Positions 15,911 through 22,579 of a stretch of DNA of 22,579 bases are shown here, one piece after another. The DNA is from JAGGAG01 sp964638035 (GTDB lineage: Bacteria > Gemmatimonadota > Gemmatimonadetes > Gemmatimonadales > GWC2-71-9), in contig CAZWXD010000033.1 of NCBI GenBank assembly GCA_964638035.1, positions 1-22,579 of the forward strand. The letters run 5' to 3'. The notes under the pieces are model-generated. The model saw only the letters and a list, made by a program, of their open reading frames with translations. It searched no databases and had not been told where the DNA came from. A program made the translations under genes and the position numbers. Each line of letters opens with the position of its first letter. The first letter of the stretch is position 1.

Positions 15911-15932
15911 GGGAGTGCTCGTCGTTGTGGGT

Positions 15933-17216
15933 TTATGGCGTCGCTGGAGACGCCGGGCCTGCCCGTCGCACCTGTACGCGAATCCCCTCGACCGGGTTTT
16001 CCACGCCGCCGGTCAGCACCTGCTCGCCGCCGGAAAGGCCGCGCCGGACCTCGCGGAACCCGGCGCTGGCCGGGCCCGCCTCCACCTCCTGCGGCACCAG
16101 TCGTCCCTCGCGGATGAGCCAGACCACCGACTTTCCGGCCCGCTCGCGCACCGCCGACACGGGCAGGCGGAACACGGGCGGCGCCGCCGGCTGGCTGCTG
16201 GCCACGGCCTCTTCTGCGCGGAGTGCCACGAAGTCCACCCGTGCACCCATCTCCGGCAGGATCCGCTGGTCGCGGTCCTGGATGGACACCTTGACCTGCA
16301 CCGTGGCGCGCTGGCGGTCGGCGGTGGGCACCACCTGGCGCACCGCGCCGCGGAACGAGGTGTCGGGATACGCGTCGAGGGTGATGCGGGCGGGTTGCTC
16401 CCGCGACACGCGGCCGATGTAGGCCTCGTTCACGTCCACCTCGACTTCGAGGGTGCTGAGGTCGGCCATGGTCACCACGGCACCGCGGGTGAGTCCCCCG
16501 CCAACCGACGGCGCCACCACCTCGCCCACCTCCGCTTCCTTGCGGAGCACGGTGCCGGTGAACGGCGCCCGGATGACGGTGTTGTCGAGGTTGGCTTCGG
16601 CGAAGCGCATGGCAGCGCGCGCCGCATCGGATTGGGCAACGGCCGACGCCGCGCGCGCCGTGGCCTGGGCCAGGCGGGCCTCTGCCTGCTCGGAGTCCTG
16701 GGCAGAGAGCAGGTTGGGGTTCTCTGCCCGGATGGTCACCACGCGGTCCCGCTCGCGGCGTGACTGGTCGCGCTCGGTTGCGGCCTCCACCTCCTGGGCT
16801 TCGGCACTGGCCACGTTGGCGCGCGCCTGGGCCACGGCGGCCTTGTAGTCATCGTTCTCCAGGAGGGCGATGACCTCCCCCTTCCGGGCGAACGAGCCCT
16901 CGTCCACCGACAGGTGCGCGAGGCGGCCCGGCACCTTGGCCGACACCGAGGCCCGCGTGCGCGCCACGACGTACCCGTTGGCGGTGACCACGGTGGCGCC
17001 GGGTGCCGTGGCGTCGGCCCCCGCCGACGGCATGGCGACGACGATCGCATCCACCACGGCACTGCGGCGCGAGCGGAGGTAGAAGACGAGGGCCGCGAGC
17101 AGGGCCAGGACCCCGGCGCCGGTCAGGATGAGCGTGCGCGAATAGCTGCGACGCACTTCCGGCGGCTGGGCCCGGTTGATCCGGAGCTTGGAGAGGTCGT
17201 GGGCAGGGCCGGCCAT
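15933..17216 (-). CDS. Periplasmic adaptor (membrane fusion) protein, MacA/HlyD family
   Basis: Links the inner-membrane exporter to an outer-membrane channel. The 427 residues comprise a cytoplasmic tail, one membrane anchor at about 29-47 (LILTGAGVLALLAALVFYL), and a first lipoyl half (ANGYVVARTRASVSAKVPGRL). An Ala/Glu/Arg-rich alpha-hairpin follows at about 125-210, then the second lipoyl half (VIRAPFTGTVLRKEAEVGEVV), a beta-barrel domain and a membrane-proximal C-terminal domain. No lipobox is present. No TolC-like channel is encoded in the window, so the outer-membrane partner must lie elsewhere. First gene of the exporter operon. A promoter-like TTGCGC-TAGATT pair ends about 10 bases before the ATG, with no Shine-Dalgarno between. 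Confidence 0.93.
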   Translation of the reverse strand: MAGPAHDLSKLRINRAQPPEVRRSYSRTLILTGAGVLALLAALVFYLRSRRSAVVDAIVVAMPSAGADATAPGATVVTANGYVVARTRASVSAKVPGRLAHLSVDEGSFARKGEVIALLENDDYKAAVAQARANVASAEAQEVEAATERDQSRRERDRVVTIRAENPNLLSAQDSEQAEARLAQATARAASAVAQSDAARAAMRFAEANLDNTVIRAPFTGTVLRKEAEVGEVVAPSVGGGLTRGAVVTMADLSTLEVEVDVNEAYIGRVSREQPARITLDAYPDTSFRGAVRQVVPTADRQRATVQVKVSIQDRDQRILPEMGARVDFVALRAEEAVASSQPAAPPVFRLPVSAVRERAGKSVVWLIREGRLVPQEVEAGPASAGFREVRRGLSGGEQVLTGGVENPVEGIRVQVRRAGPASPATP

Positions 17217-17225
17217 AAGGCCCCG

Positions 17226-17253
17226 AATCTAACCCGAAGGAGGGGCGGCGCAA
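17226..17253 (-). promoter_or_regulatory. Candidate promoter of the exporter operon, nearly leaderless
   Basis: Reading leftward, TTGCGC (17253-17248), a 16-base spacer and TAGATT (17231-17226) resemble a sigma-70 promoter. A start point about 7 bases after the hexamer would lie within a few bases of the adaptor ATG at 17216, leaving almost no leader. Confidence 0.45.
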
Positions 17254-17290
17254 TCCGGACGTTTCAGGTGAGGTTCCGGGGGTGGGCGGC

Positions 17291-17319
17291 TTGCCCCGGT
17301 ATACTGAACTTTATATAAT
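17291..17319 (+). promoter_or_regulatory. Near-consensus sigma-70 promoter of the toxin-antitoxin operon
   Basis: TTGCCC (17291-17296), a 17-base spacer and a perfect TATAAT (17314-17319) lie in an AT-rich island within GC-rich DNA. The toxin ATG begins at 17325, only five bases after the -10, so transcription would begin at or next to the start codon. An alternative -10, TATACT (17300-17305), would give a leader of about 13 bases but has no matching -35. Confidence 0.65.
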
Positions 17320-17324
17320 TTCGC

Positions 17325-17660
17325 ATGGGACCCAAGGACCTCCGGTGGATTGGCTCATCGCGCGACGACGTCCGAGCCTTCCCTGGGGGTGCTCGCGGGC
17401 GGATCGGGCATGAGCTCCACCAGGTCCAGCTTGGCCTGGCTCCGTCAGACTGGAAGCCCATGAAGAGCGTAGGTGCTGGCGTAGTGGAACTTCGTATACA
17501 CACGGGCAGCGAGTATCGGGTCCTGTATGTGGCCCGATTTGCGGAGGCCGTGTATGTGCTACATGCGTTCGAGAAGAGGACACAACAGACGCGCACGGTG
17601 GACCTTGAGCTTGCCCGGAAGCGTTTTCGCGACCTTCTGCGGTCGCGCCAAGAGAGGTGA
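17325..17660 (+). CDS. RelE/HigB-like (phage Gp49-like) toxin
   Basis: Predicted mRNA-cleaving toxin of 111 residues. It has the HigB/Gp49 family order: WIGSSRDDVRAFP at 8-20, then HELHQVQLG, then DWKPMKSVGAGVVELRI, then YRVLYVARFAEAVYVLHAF and the basic FEKRTQQT near the C-terminus. These match the ribosome-dependent endonuclease fold, with basic residues expected at the active site. The ATG at 17325 fits the family N-terminus, although no Shine-Dalgarno precedes it and the promoter abuts it. It lies four bases before the antitoxin gene, in the toxin-first order of higBA-type modules. Confidence 0.9.
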   Translation: MGPKDLRWIGSSRDDVRAFPGGARGRIGHELHQVQLGLAPSDWKPMKSVGAGVVELRIHTGSEYRVLYVARFAEAVYVLHAFEKRTQQTRTVDLELARKRFRDLLRSRQER

Positions 17661-17664
17661 CGAC

Positions 17665-17964
17665 ATGACATCGAAGATCCATCGGTCGACTGGGAATGTG
17701 TTCCGCGACGTGGGGTTCCCACCGGCCGAGGCAGAGAACCTCAGGCTGCGGTCAGAACTGATGACCCAGGTTCGTCGGCTCATGGAACGGCGCAAGCTGA
17801 CCCAGGCGGCGGCCGCCAAGCTCTTCGGTGTGACCCAGCCCCGCATGAGTAACCTCGTTCGCGGGCGAATTGAGCTCTTCAGTCTCGACGGCCTGGTCAA
17901 CATGCTCGCCCATGCCGGGATCCAGGTCAGCCTGGTCATGAAACGACCTCACCAGGTCGCGTGA
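17665..17964 (+). CDS. HigA-like antitoxin with XRE helix-turn-helix
   Basis: Predicted antitoxin and autorepressor of 99 residues. The N-terminal part, VFRDVGFPPAEAENL, is the segment that in this family contacts the toxin. The helix-turn-helix occupies about 34-66, with LTQAAAAKLFGVTQPRMSNL as its core. GIQVSLVMK ends the fold. AGAGGTGA, spanning the toxin stop, sits 4 bases before the ATG and is a strong ribosome binding site, in contrast to the toxin gene. That arrangement favours an excess of antitoxin. The likely operator is the AT-rich promoter region at 17300-17322. Confidence 0.9.
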   Translation: MTSKIHRSTGNVFRDVGFPPAEAENLRLRSELMTQVRRLMERRKLTQAAAAKLFGVTQPRMSNLVRGRIELFSLDGLVNMLAHAGIQVSLVMKRPHQVA

Positions 17965-18007
17965 CTGCTGCATGAGCAGCGTGACGACGCCACCTCCCCG
18001 CGGCGTC
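17965..18007. terminator. Hairpins between the antitoxin and VWA genes
   Basis: Two stems lie in the gap between convergent genes: CTGCT/AGCAG (17965-17979) directly after the antitoxin stop, and GACGCC/GGCGTC (17986-18007, 10-base loop), with GTGACG/CGTCAC as an alternative pairing. Neither has a T-run. They may end transcription from both sides. Confidence 0.3.
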
Positions 18008-18049
18008 ACGTGCACTCCACCATATCCACCTGGCCCCCGGCACACGGCC

Positions 18050-19306
18050 TCAGTGTGACCGCCGGGACCGCCCGGCCTCGTCGCGATGCTTCCGGCTCGC
18101 GTACGCCCGGAAATGGCGGGCCTTGAGTTCGGCCGCCGCAAGGTGTCGCGCGTGGTCGCGAGCTTCGTTGGCGAGCTGAATGGCGAGCTGCTGCAGCTCG
18201 ACGTCGTCGCCGGCGTAGCCACTGATGCGGCGGGCCGTGGCCTCGAGCAGGTGCCTCGCATCGCTGAAGGCACCCGCCCGGTTCAGCTCCGCGGCCTCGC
18301 GCCTGGCCTTGGCCGCATATGCCTGCGCCACGGCACGGTTGACCGACTGGTCCGTCGGCTGCCCGTCATTCGCCTCGTGCGACTCCCAGGTCCAGGCCAT
18401 CACGGGCTCGGTGGCGTCCACGGCGCCCTCGCGATCACTGAAGCGGACCCGCGCCTCCACCGTCCTGCCCACGGTGCCACGGGGGAATCGGAGCGCCAGC
18501 ACGAGGTCCATTTCCTGCCCCGAGACCAGGTCGCCAAGCGCCACCCGCACCCGGTTCCGCCGGCGCTCCACCATCCAGCCTGCGGGCACCTCGACGCTGA
18601 TGCCCTCGGGGAGGTCGAGCGTCAGGATTGCCTCGTGCGCCACGATGTCCATGGCGTCGGAGAGCTCGCGCGTGAGCAGTTCCAGCAGCGCCTCCGGCCG
18701 CTCCAGGTAGTAGAAGTTGCCGCCGCCCGCCTCGGCCATCCCCTCGAGCAGTCGCTCGTCGAAATCGGCGCCGACGCCGAAGGTGGAGGTGGTGACGCGG
18801 CGCGCGCGCAGCTCGTGCGCCAGTCCCGTGAGCGTGGCCGGTTCGGTGATCCCGTGGTTGGCCAGGCCGTCGGTGAGGAGGAGCACCCTGGCGTTTGCGC
18901 CGAGCGTCACGCCCCGGCCAGCCTGCTCGGCACCAGCGAGCCATCCGGCGCCCAGGTCGGTGGATCCGCGTGGCTGCACCTCCCCCAGCCGGCCGAGCGC
19001 GGTGTTGCGACCTGCCGTCGTCACCGGCTCCAGCGACTGCAGCACGTCCACCACGTCATCGAAGACCACCAGCGACGAGTGATCGCTGGCGCTGAGAAGG
19101 CCCAGGCAGCGGTCGGCGGCCTGGCGCGCGAGCTCGAGCTTGCCATCTCCCATTGAGCCCGAGCGGTCGAGCACCAGCGCCAGGGCCAGTGGGTCACGGG
19201 GACGGACACGAGGGCGCTCGGGCAGGGCAAAGGCGACCCGCAGGTAGCGAGTGCTCCCCGCACCAGCGCGGATGAGTGATCGGTCGGTTGCGATGTTGAT
19301 GCGCAC
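18050..19306 (-). CDS. VWA domain-containing protein, cytoplasmic
   Basis: The 418 residues begin MRINIATDRSLIRAG without a signal peptide or membrane anchor. A von Willebrand factor A domain covers about 38-225. The metal-ion-dependent adhesion site is intact, with D47-RS-G-S51 and the later T in GSTDLG and D in LLTDG. A beta-rich region follows, then a C-terminal helical part rich in Ala, Arg and Glu that ends in a basic tail (SRKHRDEAGRSRRSH). VWA proteins of this type mediate divalent-metal-dependent protein contacts; the partner here is unknown. The start is GTG at 19306, with GGAG five bases upstream; the open frame continues further up but overlaps the preceding gene. It follows two WYL regulators, 56 bases after the second. 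Confidence 0.88.
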   Translation of the reverse strand: MRINIATDRSLIRAGAGSTRYLRVAFALPERPRVRPRDPLALALVLDRSGSMGDGKLELARQAADRCLGLLSASDHSSLVVFDDVVDVLQSLEPVTTAGRNTALGRLGEVQPRGSTDLGAGWLAGAEQAGRGVTLGANARVLLLTDGLANHGITEPATLTGLAHELRARRVTTSTFGVGADFDERLLEGMAEAGGGNFYYLERPEALLELLTRELSDAMDIVAHEAILTLDLPEGISVEVPAGWMVERRRNRVRVALGDLVSGQEMDLVLALRFPRGTVGRTVEARVRFSDREGAVDATEPVMAWTWESHEANDGQPTDQSVNRAVAQAYAAKARREAAELNRAGAFSDARHLLEATARRISGYAGDDVELQQLAIQLANEARDHARHLAAAELKARHFRAYASRKHRDEAGRSRRSH

Positions 19307-19362
19307 GGGCGCTCCACGAGAAGGAATGCCCGAATCTCGGCGGGGGGTATGACATTGCGCCG

Positions 19363-20310
19363 CTACCGGCGCTGCATGCCCTCCAGCGCCGACCGCACCG
19401 CCAGCCGTACCGGTGCCGGTTCGAGCACCTCGGCGTCGGGGCCGTACTGCAGCACGTGCCGCACGGCCCAGTTGGTGTCGGCCAGCGGGTGGTCCAGTGT
19501 GAGTGAACCATCGGCATCGAGGGTGCGGCCCTCGCGCTCTGCCACCCAGCGTGCGATGGCCGGACCGTACCGGATGCGAACTCGCTCGTCCGAAGGGGCC
19601 AGGAGGACCCTGCCCTCCCGGATCACGTCCTCGGGATTGAAGTCGCGCGGCACCTCGAACTGTTCCTCGAGCAACGCGGTGGATTCGATGCGGTCGACCC
19701 GGAACACGCGGATCCTGTGGTTCCGCTCGCAGTGCGCCACCAGGTACCAGGTGCCCGATGCAAAGGCCACCGCATAGGGGCACACCGTGCGGCTGGTGCC
19801 CTCGGTGTCCCGGCTGCCGTGATACACCAGCTGCAGCTTGCGGCGCTCCTGCAGGGCCCGGCGGATGGCGCCGAGCGCTTCGAGGGGCATGGGCGGGAGG
19901 TCGGCGACACGGCGCGTCGCCGTGGTCACGTCGGGGAGCGCCGCCATCGCCTTGCGCAGGCGGTCACGCGCCCGGTCGAGGGTGGCGTGCTCCTCGGGGG
20001 GACGCGCGGTCCGCAGCATGGCCAGCCCCAACTCCAATGCTGCAAGCTCCGCCACCGTGAGGCGCATGGGGCGCTGGAAATGGCTCGAGTGCAGCGAGAC
20101 CTGCTCCGCCTCGATGTAGATCTGCACGCCCTCGATGAAGCCGCCGGGATCGTCCCAACGCTCGGCCAGCGCCGTGAGGTCGCGCAGGAGGACGGCGCGG
20201 TCCACCCCGGCGGCACGCGCCACGCTGGACACGTCGTGCGACTCACCATCGGCCAGGGCGGGAATGATGTCGAGCAGGCGGCGGAGCGAGGCCACGGCAT
20301 TGTCGGTCAT
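19363..20310 (-). CDS. WYL-domain transcriptional regulator, PafC-like
   Basis: Protein of 315 residues with an N-terminal winged-helix part (about 1-75; VSSVARAAGVDRAVLLRDLTAL), a linker helix region, and a WYL domain with the name-giving W188-Y189-L190 in GTWYLVAH and the conserved IRVFRVDRI. The WCX extension follows at the C-terminus. WYL domains sense nucleic-acid or nucleotide ligands in several bacterial regulators, and PafBC in actinobacteria activates DNA-damage genes. The ATG at 20310 overlaps the PafB-like stop as ATGA, so the two are translated together and may form a heterodimer. Role in this organism: inference only. Confidence 0.88.
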   Translation of the reverse strand: MTDNAVASLRRLLDIIPALADGESHDVSSVARAAGVDRAVLLRDLTALAERWDDPGGFIEGVQIYIEAEQVSLHSSHFQRPMRLTVAELAALELGLAMLRTARPPEEHATLDRARDRLRKAMAALPDVTTATRRVADLPPMPLEALGAIRRALQERRKLQLVYHGSRDTEGTSRTVCPYAVAFASGTWYLVAHCERNHRIRVFRVDRIESTALLEEQFEVPRDFNPEDVIREGRVLLAPSDERVRIRYGPAIARWVAEREGRTLDADGSLTLDHPLADTNWAVRHVLQYGPDAEVLEPAPVRLAVRSALEGMQRR

Positions 20311-21368
20311 GAGCGATACCGGGTGAGGGTGCGGGCACCAAGGTCCTGCCAGGCAGCCACCACCTCGGGGGGCGACAGGGGCACTGCCTCCCCCGCGAAT
20401 GAGAGGAGCCAGCGGGCGAAGGCATCGATGCGCCGGACCCGGAACGAGCGCGACGAACTGGAGCCGGGAACGGGATCGCCCAGGCGCGCGGCGGCGGCGG
20501 CGGCCCCATCGGTGCCGCGGAACTCCACCACGGCCTCAACAGCGGCGGCGTCGCCCAGTTCCCAGGCCTGGCGCGAGCGCGCATGCTCTTCCAGCCGGAA
20601 CGAGGACGGAATCGCGTAGTCGGGAGTGCCGGGAGCCTGCTGGTTCACGCTGGCCGACTGCACGCGGCTCACGCGGAAGTTCTTCACCCGGTCGCCGTCG
20701 CGCGCCGCGAGGTACCACGAAGACCCGAGAAAGAAGAGCCCGAATGGCTCCACTTCCCGCGTGGACACCTGATCGTGCGACATCGCGTGATAGGTGATCG
20801 TGGTGCGCTTGCGGCTGGCCAGCGCCTGGTCGAGCGTGGCGAGCATGGCGCCCGTCTCGGCCGGGACCTGGTACACCGGTTCGGCCAGCGGCCGGCTGGA
20901 ATCAATTGGAAGGTCGTGCGCCAGCTTGCGGGTGGCGGAGCGCGCAAGCTCGGCGAGGTTCACGTCACCCACCTGCTGCATTCGCGCGGCCGCCGCGACG
21001 ATGGCGTCGAGTTCGTCGGCCTCGAAGGCCAGCTCGGGCAGGGATCGGTAGCCGTAGGCGTCAGTCCGGCCCCGTTTCGGCGGGCGGCGCCGGCGGTTCG
21101 CCTCGACCAGCGAAAGGTACGGGAGGTAGAACTGCTCGCGCGGCAGCCGGTACCCGGTCACCTCCCCGGCGCCATCCACCTCGGTGGCAATGGGGATGCC
21201 GAAGGTGCGCAACTCGGATTTGTCCCGTTCGAACATCCGCCGAAGGGCGGCCTTGCTGCCGGACTTCGCGTAGGCGGGCACGTCCTGCACCAGGTCCTCC
21301 AGGGTGACGCCCTGGTGGCGGCGGAGGAGTGCGGCGAGGAGGTCGATCCAGCGCTGCAGCTTGGACAT
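20307..21368 (-). CDS. WYL-domain transcriptional regulator, PafB-like
   Basis: Protein of 353 residues counted from ATG 21368 (MSKLQRWIDLLAALL), where family members begin. A longer frame from ATG 21416 adds sixteen unrelated residues. The N-terminal winged helix spans about 1-75, with ALRRMFERDKSEL as the recognition segment followed by TGYRL. An Arg/Lys-rich stretch, NRRRRPPKRGR, lies at 91-101. The WYL domain has W218-Y219-L220 in SSWYLAARDGD followed by KNFRVSRV. The adjacent PafC-like gene is the probable partner. The gene is divergent from the HD-domain gene, with 114 bases between that hold their promoters. Confidence 0.88.
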   Translation of the reverse strand: MSKLQRWIDLLAALLRRHQGVTLEDLVQDVPAYAKSGSKAALRRMFERDKSELRTFGIPIATEVDGAGEVTGYRLPREQFYLPYLSLVEANRRRRPPKRGRTDAYGYRSLPELAFEADELDAIVAAAARMQQVGDVNLAELARSATRKLAHDLPIDSSRPLAEPVYQVPAETGAMLATLDQALASRKRTTITYHAMSHDQVSTREVEPFGLFFLGSSWYLAARDGDRVKNFRVSRVQSASVNQQAPGTPDYAIPSSFRLEEHARSRQAWELGDAAAVEAVVEFRGTDGAAAAAARLGDPVPGSSSSRSFRVRRIDAFARWLLSFAGEAVPLSPPEVVAAWQDLGARTLTRYRS

Positions 21369-21482
21369 TCCGGTAATATGGACGGGGGGTACGACGAAGG
21401 GCATGGCCGTGGCCATGACTTCGTGGGCCCCCGGTTGTCACACCGCCATGCCACACTGTGGTAACACCAACCAGGGAGATGC
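21369..21482. promoter_or_regulatory. Divergent intergenic region between the PafB-like and HD-domain genes
   Basis: Contains CCACACTGTGG (21451-21461), an 11-base palindrome apart from its central base, about 20 bases before the HD gene start. TTGTCA lies at 21435-21440 but no well-spaced -10 follows. For the leftward gene, CATATTAC ends a few bases before the ATG at 21368. Promoter assignments here are weak. Confidence 0.3.
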
Positions 21483-22097
21483 ATGCCAGCAACGAAACCA
21501 CTCTCTCCGCGCTTTTCCCACGCACTCGAGTATGCCGCCACCCTTCACAGGGAGCAGTTCCGGAAGGGCACTGCCATCCCCTACATCTCCCACCTCCTGT
21601 CGGTCGCGGCCCTGGTCCTGGAGGCAGGGGGCACCGAAGACCAGGCCATCGCCGCGCTGCTGCATGACGGCCCCGAGGACCAGGGAGGAGAGGAGACCCT
21701 GCGCACCATCCGGGAGCGCTTCGGCGAGCCGGTGGCACGCATGGTGGCCGCCTGCACCGACGCCTGGGAAGACCCGAAGCCCGAGTGGCGCCAACGCAAG
21801 GAGGCATACCTCACTCACCTCACGTCGGTGGATCACGATGCGCTCCTCGTTTCCATGGCGGACAAGGTCCACAACGTCCGCGCGATCGCCGCGGATTACC
21901 AGGCCATTGGCGACGCGGTGTGGAGCCGATTCAGCGGTGGGCGCGATGGCACGCTCTGGTACTACCGGGCGCTCCTGGAAGCCTACCGCCGCCGCGCACC
22001 GGGATCCCTGCTGCAGGCGCTTGACCGGGACGTGACGCGCCTTGAGCAGGCCGTGGCGGAGGGCGCGCGGCTCCCACAGGACGCGTCGCGGGCATGA
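21483..22097 (+). CDS. HD-domain small alarmone hydrolase-like protein
   Basis: Single-domain protein of 204 residues related to the hydrolase half of RelA/SpoT and to Mesh1, which remove pyrophosphate from (p)ppGpp. The metal-binding HD set is complete: H37 in YISHLLSVA, H61-D62 in ALLHD, E65-D66 in GPED, and D127 in MADKVHN with N131. No synthetase, TGS or ACT domain follows, so it would be hydrolase only. Other HD nucleotide phosphohydrolases remain possible. GGGAG lies four bases before the ATG. The next gene starts 6 bases after its stop, pointing to co-expression. Confidence 0.85.
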   Translation: MPATKPLSPRFSHALEYAATLHREQFRKGTAIPYISHLLSVAALVLEAGGTEDQAIAALLHDGPEDQGGEETLRTIRERFGEPVARMVAACTDAWEDPKPEWRQRKEAYLTHLTSVDHDALLVSMADKVHNVRAIAADYQAIGDAVWSRFSGGRDGTLWYYRALLEAYRRRAPGSLLQALDRDVTRLEQAVAEGARLPQDASRA

Positions 22098-22103
22098 CCG
22101 GGC

Positions 22104-22579
22104 GTGGCTGACGAGCGCGACCGGGCGCGGGCACTGGTGCTGGCTCACGGCTGGAACGCCGCCTGCTACCAGGTCCTCACGCCGGGGATGCTGCAGTGGT
22201 TCTCCCGTGCGGGCGACGCCGTGGCGGGGTACGCACGCTACGGCCGCATCCGCGTCGTGGCGGGTGCGCCGGTGTGCTGTGCGGCACGCCTCCCCGATGT
22301 CACCGCCGAGCTGGAGGACGACGGCCGCCGACGCGGGTGGGACACCCTCTACTTCGCGGCGGGGCACCGCCTGGAGGAGATCGTGGGTGCATTGGGCACT
22401 CATGTGCGCGTGCCCATTGGCTCCATGCCGACCTGGAACCCGCAATCGTGGCAGGAAGGTGTGGCCGCATCGTCCGGGCTTCGCGCGCAGCTCAATCGTG
22501 CCCGGAACAAGGAGGTGGTGGTGCACGAGGTGCCGTGCCGGCCGGATGAGGTGCTGAGGCTGAGCCCGGTGCTCCGCGC
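22104..22579 (+). CDS. DUF2156 (phosphatidylglycerol lysyltransferase-like) protein, 3' truncated by window end
   Basis: About 158 residues are visible. The start is GTG at 22104, the first start after an in-frame TGA. No strong ribosome binding site is seen, so reinitiation after the HD gene is likely. The order matches the acyltransferase-like N-half of DUF2156: YQVLTPGMLQWFSRAGDAVAGYARYG, AGAPVC, YFAAGHRLEE, then PIGSMPTWNPQSW and LRAQLNRARNK, the most conserved signature of the family. Family members have a GNAT-like fold. Some transfer amino acids to phosphatidylglycerol, but soluble members such as this have no proven function. No membrane helices appear in the visible part. Confidence 0.85.
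   Translation, partial: MADERDRARALVLAHGWNAACYQVLTPGMLQWFSRAGDAVAGYARYGRIRVVAGAPVCCAARLPDVTAELEDDGRRRGWDTLYFAAGHRLEEIVGALGTHVRVPIGSMPTWNPQSWQEGVAASSGLRAQLNRARNKEVVVHEVPCRPDEVLRLSPVLR

Noticed and set aside
14667..16763. 698-codon open frame on the plus strand
   Set aside because: Opposite the exporter permease, ATPase and adaptor genes. The product is low-complexity with Ser/Arg-rich runs and no domain.
17300..17323. Perfect operator palindrome over the toxin promoter
   Set aside because: The AT-rich stretch contains GAAC and TTTC around TATATA, but the arms do not pair symmetrically, so it is only a possible operator.
17291..17964. Toxin-antitoxin pair as the edge of a mobile element
   Set aside because: No integrase, transposase, tRNA gene or flanking direct repeat is visible, and the neighbouring genes look like ordinary chromosomal operons.
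1..22579. CRISPR arrays, tRNA or rRNA genes, riboswitches
   Set aside because: I saw no regularly spaced repeats, no cloverleaf-like runs with a GTTCGA-type arm in gaps, and no leader long enough for a known riboswitch.

Overview
The window is strongly GC-rich and densely packed. It has 22 protein-coding genes that I can support, one of them cut by the right edge, and no tRNA, rRNA, CRISPR array, insertion sequence or phage gene. Most gaps are under 140 bases and none exceeds 300. The long reading frames opposite real genes are by-products of GC-rich codon use. Style and gene content (GTG starts, DUF2277, Uma2, secreted M16 peptidase, MacAB-type exporter, paired WYL regulators) suggest an environmental Gram-negative bacterium. 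Gemmatimonadota is my best guess, but that is inference from gene content, not a proven assignment.

Layout. Bases 27-1958 (+) encode a metal P-type ATPase whose 3' end overlaps a leftward cluster of DUF2277, secreted thermonuclease-like protein, PLP-dependent decarboxylase and RNase HII (4801-1897). A stand-alone 5'-3' exonuclease reads right (4936-5766). A second leftward cluster (8421-5770) holds a Uma2 nuclease-fold protein, an NAD-binding epimerase-like protein and a DapA-like aldolase; the last two appear to lack ATG/GTG/TTG starts at their true N-termini. Reading right follow a YciI-like protein (8540-8848), a secreted protein with an internal duplication (8923-10068) and a large M16 peptidase (10144-12915).

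Convergent with the peptidase, a leftward operon (17216-12922) encodes a complete MacAB-like exporter: adaptor, ATPase and two different permeases, with GTGA overlaps between the last three. Divergent from it is a HigBA-like toxin-antitoxin pair (17325-17964) with a near-consensus promoter that abuts the toxin start codon. A leftward trio (21368-18050) pairs PafB- and PafC-like WYL regulators with a VWA-domain protein. Finally an HD-domain small-alarmone-hydrolase-like gene (21483-22097) is followed after 6 bases by a partial DUF2156 gene.

No single locus is clearly a new defence or mobile system. The best leads are the non-canonical starts and the missing catalytic lysine in the epimerase/DapA pair, the leaderless-looking divergent promoters at 17.2-17.3 kb, the symmetric promoter at 8491-8503, the WYL-WYL-VWA operon, the duplicated secreted protein, and a recurrent AGATTC(C/G)GG motif upstream of several genes.
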